Source: Planctomycetaceae bacterium (GTDB taxonomy: Bacteria; Planctomycetota; Planctomycetia; Planctomycetales; Planctomycetaceae). From it: 17,502 bases of DNA. The DNA lies in NCBI GenBank assembly GCA_020426425.1, contig JAGQQB010000018.1, forward strand, positions 1-17,502, read 5' to 3'. The notes beneath the pieces were generated by a model. The model worked only from the letters and a program-made list of their open reading frames with translations. It was not told the DNA's origin and did not search any database. Numbering within the stretch: position 1 is the first letter of the stretch; each line of letters starts with the position of its first letter. The position numbers were made by a program, and so were the translations under genes. Shown here piece after piece: positions 1 to 6,304 of this stretch.

Positions 1-1
1 A

Positions 2-394
2 ATTCGAGCCGACGGACACACCCCGATTATTCGTGGCTTCGCCTGGATGCAAGGGGAGCAAGACAGCAAGCATGAGGAGTCCGCCAGCAGTTACGCCGCG
101 AATCTCGGCCAACTGCGCGATCGACTGGCTGCCGACCTCAACGTGCGACAGCTTCCGCTGGTCTTCGGTCAAGTATTGCCCTATCCCAAGCCACTGCCGA
201 GATTTACCCACCGTGACCTGATCCGGCAGCAGATGGCTGCGGCAGATATGGACTCCAGCGCACCCCAAGCATTGCCACTGGCTCGCATGATTTCGACCGA
301 TGCCCTGACTCTCAAACCAGATACGGTCCACTACGACACTCGGGGGCAGTGGGAACTCGGACAACTGATGGCCCGTCGACTTCCACGCCCTTGA
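2..394 (+). CDS. SASA-family carbohydrate (sialate/acetylxylan) O-acetylesterase, C-terminal part
   Basis: The frame is open from the left window edge and ends at TGA 392-394, so only the last 130 codons of the gene are visible. The segment GFAWMQGEQDS, then a YAANL..LRDRL stretch, then LPLVFGQ, is the pattern of the SASA (DUF303) branch of SGNH hydrolases, which remove O-acetyl groups from sialic acid or plant polysaccharide. Near the end PDTVHYDTRGQWELG supplies the Asp-x-x-His pair that completes the catalytic triad in this fold. The nucleophilic serine and the export signal would lie upstream of the window. Such enzymes are usually secreted or periplasmic in planctomycetes. The exact substrate cannot be told from this fragment. 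No terminator is obvious after the stop. Confidence 0.8.
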   Translation: MRADGHTPIIRGFAWMQGEQDSKHEESASSYAANLGQLRDRLAADLNVRQLPLVFGQVLPYPKPLPRFTHRDLIRQQMAAADMDSSAPQALPLARMISTDALTLKPDTVHYDTRGQWELGQLMARRLPRP

Positions 395-832
395 CCCTAC
401 GAGAGTGTGCGAAAGCCGTCCAGCAAGGGACTGTCAAGCGAAAAAGTGATGCAAACCGGAGAACCCGACCAGTTTCCGGAAGTCAACGTCGAGATTCTTC
501 TCCACACCCCGCAGGCCGGATATCATTGTTATGCATCGGGTGATTTACGTGACCGGGTGAGGCAACCTCCTTGCCCGACATGCATCCCCCTGATTCACTA
601 CTTCGCAAGACGCTCTGGCGCGCGTGTGCGTGAACGACTGTCTTGGCACAGAGAGCCTCTCGCATGGGTTGTGGGAGGGATTGTCATGAAGGGCAGTCAG
701 CCAGAACCGGCAGCGCCAGTGGGCTGCTGGCACCTTCACAATAACGATCTGAGGTAACTCACCCATTTCTGACCAGCGACTCCGCGGTTGTTGAGTGAAC
801 CCCTGTCTGTGCGCCTTTGTCTGGCGGTCATT
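395..832. other. Spacer between esterase and phoH, no convincing gene
   Basis: This 438-bp stretch holds short open frames on both strands, but none has a recognisable domain, a good ribosome binding site or a family-like protein. The only structure I can support is a hairpin at 707-730: CCGGCAGC and GCTGCTGG can form 8 pairs (one G-U) around an 8-base loop. No T-run follows, so it is not a standard terminator. The promoter of the phoH operon should lie here, but I could not pick clear -35 and -10 boxes. Confidence 0.4.
707..730 (+). repeat. Hairpin upstream of phoH
   Basis: The arms CCGGCAGC (707-714) and GCTGCTGG (723-730) pair over 8 positions with one G-U wobble and an 8-base loop. It lies about 100 bases before the phoH start, so it would fall in the leader RNA if transcription starts upstream, or it may stop read-through from the esterase gene. 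No poly-T tract follows. A chance stem is possible at this GC content. Confidence 0.3.
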
Positions 833-1798
833 ATGTCCACAGTCACCACGCTCCGAATTGCACCCCTCTCGGCAGACGAAGCCCTGGCCTTGTTTGGCCC
901 GGGTGATCGTTACTTGCGCCGCGTGCGCGAAGTGCTGGGTGTGAGCATCGTTTTCCGTGAAGGGGCATTGCTCATCGAAGGACCAGGTGTCGCTGTGGAG
1001 AAAGCGCGCGAGGTGATTGATCAACTGCGTGGCGTCCTCGTCGCGCAGGGGAGCCTCACCGACGAAAGCGTAAAACAAATCTTGAGAATCGCCCCGGAAG
1101 TCGCAATTGGCGATTCCTCGCCGATTAACCTGTTCGAGAAAGCCCGCAGCATCCGCCCCCGCACCAAGGGGCAGGAACGCTATGTGGCTGCGATCAGGGA
1201 ACATGATCTAACCTTTTGCTCCGGCCCCGCCGGTTGCGGTAAGACGTATCTCGCCGTGGCGATGGCGCTCAATGCGTTGCGGTCCGATCAGGTCCGCAAG
1301 ATCGTGCTCGTCCGTCCGGCGGTCGAAGCGGGTGAGAAGATCGGCTTCCTGCCTGGCGATCTGCTCGCCAAAGTGAATCCATTCTTGCGTCCATTGCTCG
1401 ATGCAATGAACGACATGCTCCCCTTCGAAGCGGTCCGCCGTTACATGGAAGGGGATGTCGTTGAGATCGTGCCGCTCGCGTTCATGCGTGGGCGCACGCT
1501 CAATGAGACGTTTGTCATTCTCGACGAAGCACAAAACACCACCGTGACCCAGATGAAGATGTTCCTCACCCGGATGGGGGAAGGTTCGAAAATCGTGGTG
1601 ACCGGTGACGCAACGCAGTCCGATCTCCCGCCGGACGCCACCTCGGGACTGGCGGACGCGCTCCGTCGACTCCGCGAGATTGAAGGGATCGCCATGGTCA
1701 CACTGACCGGGGCGGACATCGTGCGACATCGTCTTGTGCGCGAGATTGTTCAGGCGTACGAATCGCCCCAGCAGCGAGGCTCTCAGGGACCGAAATAG
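833..1798 (+). CDS. phoH: PhoH-family ATPase
   Basis: This is a 321-residue PhoH-like P-loop ATPase. Residues 1-95 form a KH-like N-terminal region, with LFGPGDRYLRRVREVLGV typical of the family. The Walker A motif GPAGCGKT is at residues 131-138 and the Walker B motif FVILDEAQN at 227-235; VVTGDATQSDLP follows as in other PhoH proteins. PhoH proteins are RNA-associated ATPases, proposed to act with YbeY in RNA processing. The ATG at 833 was chosen because the family homology begins right after it; an in-frame TTG at 788 would add 15 residues that do not look like the family. It starts the operon with pgpH, ybeY and corC, the usual neighbours of phoH. No strong Shine-Dalgarno site is visible. 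Confidence 0.95.
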   Translation: MSTVTTLRIAPLSADEALALFGPGDRYLRRVREVLGVSIVFREGALLIEGPGVAVEKAREVIDQLRGVLVAQGSLTDESVKQILRIAPEVAIGDSSPINLFEKARSIRPRTKGQERYVAAIREHDLTFCSGPAGCGKTYLAVAMALNALRSDQVRKIVLVRPAVEAGEKIGFLPGDLLAKVNPFLRPLLDAMNDMLPFEAVRRYMEGDVVEIVPLAFMRGRTLNETFVILDEAQNTTVTQMKMFLTRMGEGSKIVVTGDATQSDLPPDATSGLADALRRLREIEGIAMVTLTGADIVRHRLVREIVQAYESPQQRGSQGPK

Positions 1799-1801
1799 GA
1801 T

Positions 1802-1832
1802 TCGCCGGAGTCCGAGGATCGCTCCTCGGCGA
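1802..1832 (+). repeat. Hairpin in the phoH-pgpH junction
   Basis: CCGAGG (1812-1817) and CCTCGG (1824-1829) form a perfect 6-bp stem with a 6-base loop. An alternative fold pairs TCGCCG (1802-1807) with CGGCGA (1827-1832) and continues with GAG/CTC past a 2-base bulge. Both lie just before, or touching, the most upstream possible ATG of the next gene (1832). There is no T-run, so a role in translation or transcript processing fits better than termination. That role is an inference. Confidence 0.4.
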
Positions 1833-1876
1833 TGGTTGAGTCGCGTGCCGCTTTCTGGTTGCTGTTGTTGATGGTT

Positions 1877-4357
1877 ATGTTTGGTTTCGGTTCAAAACGA
1901 TCGCGTGTGTCTCGTAGCGTCGCCCGCCGCGCGCCGGAGACCTTGCTGTGCAAGCTGCGCAATCTGAAGGACGATCAGGGACTCGTCAGTCGGCTTGGAC
2001 TCACGCTGCTGGCGCTCATCTTGCTGACCATCGTCCTGCAAAGCTGGCGTGCCCCGTTCCCGTATCGCGAAGGGGACTCACCGGCGCACGGCATCGCGGC
2101 GAAGATCAGTTTTGAACGAGTCGATCCCGCCGAAACGCGCCGCGCGCGCGACCGCGCCGAGCAACAGGTTCCGCTCATCTTCCGCAATGACTCCACGATC
2201 CTCGATCCGCTGCCACAGGAGCTGAAGTCGGCCCTGGGAGAGATCGCGCAGGCGACGCAGATCTCGGAACTGAGTCCGCAAACACAACACGACTTCGGAT
2301 TGATCCCCGCTTCCGCCTCGGGCGATGCTCAGCAACAACTCGCCCGCGAACGGTTTGGTGCCAGCGACGTGGAAGAACGCTTCACCGTATTGCGGGAGAC
2401 CGTCGTCGGTCCCGACATGACGATGGCTCAGGGCCGTATTGTCGAGATGGTCGACGACTTCACCAAGTTCATCTCGCCCCTTCGGCAGCTTGGTGTGATC
2501 GACGTCGATGACATTCGGCGCCAACGCATCGAGTCGCGGGCCGCCATCGCAAACCCAGCCATCGATGCGGACCGATATTTGCTGATCACACCTGAAGGGG
2601 GGAGCACCGAAGAAGGTCAGCGGGTGCTCGTCTCGCAAGTGCGACTGGAACAGCAACTCAATGAAGCTGGCGCGCTCGGCAAGGCATGGCTCTCATATCC
2701 CAGTTTGAAAACCGAAATCCGCCCAGCGCTGTCGCACTGGCTAATGGCTCGCGTGCAACCAACGTTGCGCTACGATCAGTCGGCGACGAAGGCCGCCGTC
2801 GCCGCCGCACGGGACAGTATCCCTAATGTTCTGCAGGCGTACATCGTGGGGGACCTGCTCGTCCGCCCTGGGGAACGCATTGACGAAGAGGCACTTACGC
2901 TCCTGTGGGATGAATACGCCGCCGCCGAAGCCCCGATCACCTGGCAATCTCGACTGGGACGCATGTTGATCGTATTTACCATGGTGCTGGTGCTTGCGGG
3001 ACTCAATGGTTTCTACATCGTTGCGAACGAACCTCGACTCTTTCGGGAGTGGAACCATCTGGTCGTCTTTCTCGGAGCAGTCGTGCTAACGGCGTTCTTC
3101 GCGCGACTGCTGTCGTTCGACCCCATGCGTGCCGAGATGATTCCGATCTTGGCGGCAGTATTGCTGTTGTCCATTGCATACAACCGCGTGTTCGCCGCTG
3201 TCACCGCGTTTTCGCTCTGCTTGATCTTTACACTTTCCACCAGCACGCGGTTCGACCATTTCATCGTCCTGCTGTCGACGTGTACGCTCGCGATCATCCC
3301 GCTCGACCGGGTCGCCTCGCGTACCACACTGGTGAAAGTCAGCTTTATCTCGGCGATCACTTATTTCGTGATGAGTCTGGGGATCTATGTCATCGAGTCG
3401 CAGTCGCTGGCCGAAGTCTTCGCGAACACGTCACTCATCTCCAGCAGCGCCAAAGGGGCGTTGCTGTGCCTCATTGCAGGTTATCTTGTGGCGGGAACAT
3501 TGCCGTTCATCGAATCGACATTTGGCGTCGTCACCGACATGAGCCTGCTCGAGTTGAGCGATCCCTCGCATCCGCTGCTGCAGGAACTCGTCCGTTTGGC
3601 GCCTGGGACATACAACCACTCCGTCGCCGTAGCCAGCATTGCTGAGACGGCGGCCGAGCGAATTGGGGGCAACGACCTGCTGGTGCGTGTTGGTGCGTAT
3701 TTTCATGACATCGGCAAGATGCTCAAGCCGAACTACTTTGTCGAGAACATGCAGGCGGGGACCGAGAGCCCGCACGAGCATCTCAATCCAGCGATGAGCA
3801 CGTTGATCATTATTGGCCACGTAAAAGATGGCGTCGACCTGGCTGAACAGTACCGCTTACCCCGGGCGATCATCGACTTCATCGAGCAGCATCACGGCAC
3901 GACGCTCGTTGAATACTTCTATCGCGAAGCGACCAAAATGGTCGAGTGCTCACCCGACCATCGCACCGATGCCGAAGAGTCCTCGTTTCGCTATCCCGGT
4001 CCCAAACCGCAAACCAAGGAGGCTGGGGTATTAATGATCGTCGATGCGTGCGAAAGCGCCTGTCGTACGTTGACGGAACCGACCCCCAAACGAATTGAAT
4101 CGCTGGTTAGGTCCATCGTGATGCGCCGCATGACAGACGGCCAGTTTGACGAGTGCGACTTGAAGATGAAGGAACTGCATCAGATCGAAGAGTCGGTGGT
4201 GAAATCACTCATCGGGATCTATCACGGTCGCATCCGGTATCCTGAAGCCCGCGAATCCAAGGAGTCGCGTCCTGCCAACGCACCGGCCACAGCGACTCCC
4301 GCCGCCACAGAGAAGCAGTCCGAGCCGCAACCGGCGGAAGAGGTTAGGTCGGCGTAA
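1877..4357 (+). CDS. pgpH: 7TM-HD phosphodiesterase, PgpH type (c-di-AMP hydrolase)
   Basis: This 826-residue membrane protein has the PgpH/YqfF architecture: a short cytoplasmic N-terminus, a first membrane helix (LTLLALILLTIVL), an extracytoplasmic 7TMR-HDED region of roughly 340 residues, seven closely spaced hydrophobic segments (from LIVFTMVLVLAGL to GALLCLIAGYLVAGTLPF), and a cytoplasmic HD domain. Metal-binding candidates are H581 (TYNHS), H610-D611 (YFHDIGK), H672-H673 (EQHHGTT) and D723 (MIVDACES). Family members characterised in Firmicutes hydrolyse c-di-AMP. The C-terminal 35 residues are low-complexity Ala/Pro/Glu. ATG 1877 (MFGFGSKR) is preferred because the ATG at 1832 would add a second hydrophobic stretch not usual in the family; neither has a good Shine-Dalgarno site. 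It follows phoH and overlaps ybeY by one base (TAATG). Confidence 0.92.
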   Translation: MFGFGSKRSRVSRSVARRAPETLLCKLRNLKDDQGLVSRLGLTLLALILLTIVLQSWRAPFPYREGDSPAHGIAAKISFERVDPAETRRARDRAEQQVPLIFRNDSTILDPLPQELKSALGEIAQATQISELSPQTQHDFGLIPASASGDAQQQLARERFGASDVEERFTVLRETVVGPDMTMAQGRIVEMVDDFTKFISPLRQLGVIDVDDIRRQRIESRAAIANPAIDADRYLLITPEGGSTEEGQRVLVSQVRLEQQLNEAGALGKAWLSYPSLKTEIRPALSHWLMARVQPTLRYDQSATKAAVAAARDSIPNVLQAYIVGDLLVRPGERIDEEALTLLWDEYAAAEAPITWQSRLGRMLIVFTMVLVLAGLNGFYIVANEPRLFREWNHLVVFLGAVVLTAFFARLLSFDPMRAEMIPILAAVLLLSIAYNRVFAAVTAFSLCLIFTLSTSTRFDHFIVLLSTCTLAIIPLDRVASRTTLVKVSFISAITYFVMSLGIYVIESQSLAEVFANTSLISSSAKGALLCLIAGYLVAGTLPFIESTFGVVTDMSLLELSDPSHPLLQELVRLAPGTYNHSVAVASIAETAAERIGGNDLLVRVGAYFHDIGKMLKPNYFVENMQAGTESPHEHLNPAMSTLIIIGHVKDGVDLAEQYRLPRAIIDFIEQHHGTTLVEYFYREATKMVECSPDHRTDAEESSFRYPGPKPQTKEAGVLMIVDACESACRTLTEPTPKRIESLVRSIVMRRMTDGQFDECDLKMKELHQIEESVVKSLIGIYHGRIRYPEARESKESRPANAPATATPAATEKQSEPQPAEEVRSA

Positions 4358-4881
4358 TGTTTGAGATCGAGATCAACAATCAGCAGTCGCTTCTGAGCAT
4401 TGATGCTCCATCGATCCGTGAGCGGCTGACACAGACTCTTGGCGCCGAAGGCGTGTTTGCCGCCAACCTCAGTGTGGCGATCGTCGACGACGAATTGATT
4501 CACGCAGTCAATCGCGATCATCTCGAACACGATTATCCGACCGACGTCATCAGCTTCCTGTACGACGAAGCACAGACCCAGCCGCCATCCTCCGAATTTC
4601 GCGGGTCTGGAAAGTCACTCGATGGAGAACTCGTCATCAGCGCCGAAACCGCCATCCGTGAATCGGACTGTTTCGGCTGGAATGCCGAGGATGAACTGAC
4701 GCTCTATCTCGTGCATGGTCTGCTGCATTTGTGTGGCTACGACGACTTGAGCGAGTCGGAACAAGCCGTCATGCGTCGCCGGGAACGCGCGATCTTGCAA
4801 ATCTGGGGATTGGAACCACACTACGATGCGGCGGCTGGCAACGGAGATTCAGAGCAAACCAGTGAAGAAGCCGCGCTATGA
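4357..4881 (+). CDS. ybeY: YbeY endoribonuclease / rRNA maturation factor with altered metal site
   Basis: The 174-residue product matches YbeY (UPF0054), a metal-dependent RNase involved in 16S rRNA 3'-end maturation and ribosome quality control. Visible family features are the N-terminal AIVDDELIHAVNRDHLEHDYPTDVISF-type block (about residues 45-70), the DGELVIS strand, and the metal motif HGLLHLCGYDD at residues 120-130. The usual motif is HGxLHLxGYDH with three His ligands; here H120 and H124 are present, but the third position is D130. The codons read clearly GAC GAC, so this is not an obvious base error. The length is normal plus about 15 polar C-terminal residues. The start overlaps the pgpH stop as TAATG, and the stop overlaps the next mini-ORF as ATGA, which implies translational coupling. 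Confidence 0.93.
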   Translation: MFEIEINNQQSLLSIDAPSIRERLTQTLGAEGVFAANLSVAIVDDELIHAVNRDHLEHDYPTDVISFLYDEAQTQPPSSEFRGSGKSLDGELVISAETAIRESDCFGWNAEDELTLYLVHGLLHLCGYDDLSESEQAVMRRRERAILQIWGLEPHYDAAAGNGDSEQTSEEAAL

Positions 4882-4931
4882 GCGCGCTGGCGAACAATAA
4901 GGTAAACGTGGAGGCAACCGGCAACTTGTGA
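4878..4931 (+). CDS. 17-codon mini-ORF linking ybeY to corC
   Basis: An ATG at 4878 overlaps the ybeY stop (ATGA). The frame encodes MSALANNKVNVEATGNL and ends with TGA at 4929-4931, which overlaps the ATG of the CBS-domain gene (TGATG). The GGAGG at 4910-4914 lies inside it, 16 bases before the next ATG, rather far for direct initiation. The layout suggests a small relay cistron by which ribosomes leaving ybeY reach corC. The peptide has no recognisable domain. It could be a chance frame; the double overlap is the only evidence. Confidence 0.35.
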   Translation: MSALANNKVNVEATGNL

Positions 4932-6280
4932 TGGGTACGATCGTCAGCAGCGTCTGTTTTGCTGTCAGCCTGTATCTGGCGACTTCGGCGTATTCGCTGC
5001 GGAACTTCCTGCGCAGTCGTCTGGCCCAAGTTTGCCGGCAGAAGGGGAAGGATGATCGGTTCGGAGAAATCCTGCGCGAAGATGAGACGGCCCTTGTCAG
5101 CTGTGAACTGCTGTTCCTGGTCTCCCTGATCGGCATGGTCATCGGGGTTGTCAATCAGCCGGGCGGGGCCACGATGACTGCCGGGGATTGGACCTGGCGG
5201 CTCACGCTCCTGATCGCAGGCGCGTGGTCCTGCCTGCATGTCATCCCGTGGGCGATATCGCGGGCGGCAGGGGAATGGTTCCTGTTCTGGACCTGGCCCT
5301 GCACCCGGCTCCTCATTCCCCTTACTCTGCCAGTTCGCATTCTCGCTCGCTGGGCCGACACAATTTTCCACCGACTCGTGGGGCGCATGGATCCAGATGA
5401 AAACCTGGAAACACTGGCGGAAGAGATTCAGAGCGTGGTCGACGAAGGAGAACGCGAAGGTCTCCTCGAATCACGCGCTGGTCGTATGATTCATCGCCTG
5501 ATGGAACTGCGGCAGGAAGATGTCCGGGCCATCATGACACCCCGCACTGATATTGAATTCATTTCGGTGGACGATTCGCTCGGCCAGGCGCGCATCGAAC
5601 TGCTCGACGCCGGACACTCGCGCATCCCGGTGATCGAAGAAAACCTCGATGAAATCGTCGGCATCCTGTATGCCCGTGACCTGCTCGAAGAGATCGTCAA
5701 ACAGGATCCTCGCGAACTACGAACCATTGTCCGTGAACCGTTCTACGTTCCGGAAACGATGACCATCGACATGCTGTTGGAGACGATGAAACTCCGGCGG
5801 CTGCATATGGCGATTGTGCTCGACGAATATGGCGGAACGACCGGACTGGTCACGCTTGAAGATATCCTGGAAGAGATCGTGGGCGACATTGCCGATGAGT
5901 TCGACGAGGACGAAGGGGACGAGATCCATGTCGTCGACAAGTTTACCATCCAGGTCGATGCCCGCATGCATCTGGATGAGCTGAACGATCGATTTGATCT
6001 CGAACTTCCCGAAGACGCTGACTTTGATTCCATTGGAGGATTCGTCTTTTTCGAACTCGGTCGCATTCCCAAGATTGGCGAATCATTCCGTTGGGGAAAT
6101 GTGGCGATTACGGTGATGGAAGCGACGAATCGTCAGGTGCTGCGTTTGGAACTTAAGAGCGACACGCCCTGGCCCTCCAGTCAACTTCCTGAGGGCGTCC
6201 ATGCCACCGGCGTTGAACCTCCAGTGCAGGGCCGACAGCTAGTTCCCAGCGAATCCGAACCCCCAGAGTCATCGTCGTAA
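4931..6280 (+). CDS. CorC/CNNM-type membrane protein with paired CBS domains
   Basis: The 449-residue product has four hydrophobic segments in its first 145 residues, in the position of the DUF21/CNNM transmembrane domain although poorly conserved in sequence. A Bateman module of two CBS repeats follows: CBS1 starts at IMTPRTD (about residue 201), and CBS2 covers about 265-320, with LDEYGGTTGLVTLEDILEEIVGDI, the hallmark of the family. A CorC_HlyC domain spans about 338-408. Relatives are linked to magnesium export or homeostasis, and the CBS pair binds adenine nucleotides. corC (ybeX) commonly lies beside ybeY and phoH, as here. ATG 4931 is taken as start; the GTG just before it at 4928 is possible. 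The protein ends in a Pro/Ser-rich tail. Transport activity is not shown by the sequence. Confidence 0.9.
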   Translation: MGTIVSSVCFAVSLYLATSAYSLRNFLRSRLAQVCRQKGKDDRFGEILREDETALVSCELLFLVSLIGMVIGVVNQPGGATMTAGDWTWRLTLLIAGAWSCLHVIPWAISRAAGEWFLFWTWPCTRLLIPLTLPVRILARWADTIFHRLVGRMDPDENLETLAEEIQSVVDEGEREGLLESRAGRMIHRLMELRQEDVRAIMTPRTDIEFISVDDSLGQARIELLDAGHSRIPVIEENLDEIVGILYARDLLEEIVKQDPRELRTIVREPFYVPETMTIDMLLETMKLRRLHMAIVLDEYGGTTGLVTLEDILEEIVGDIADEFDEDEGDEIHVVDKFTIQVDARMHLDELNDRFDLELPEDADFDSIGGFVFFELGRIPKIGESFRWGNVAITVMEATNRQVLRLELKSDTPWPSSQLPEGVHATGVEPPVQGRQLVPSESEPPESSS

Positions 6281-6304
6281 CCTGACAGGAACTCAACTGG
6301 ACTG

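Noticed and set aside
645..665. CACAGAGAGCCTCTC segment resembling the CACAGAG element.
   Set aside because: Only a short match with no second arm, so not called as another copy.
407..757. 116-codon plus-strand frame in the spacer before phoH.
   Set aside because: No Shine-Dalgarno site, no recognisable sequence, unusual composition; kept as spacer.
788..832. Alternative TTG start of phoH.
   Set aside because: Adds 15 residues unlike the family; ATG 833 fits better.
545..1204. 219-codon open frame on the minus strand across the phoH start.
   Set aside because: His/Arg/Cys-rich translation with no family features; antisense to the conserved phoH N-terminus.
2078..2656. 192-codon minus-strand frame inside pgpH.
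   Set aside because: A codon-bias shadow of the extracytoplasmic region; no start signal or domain.
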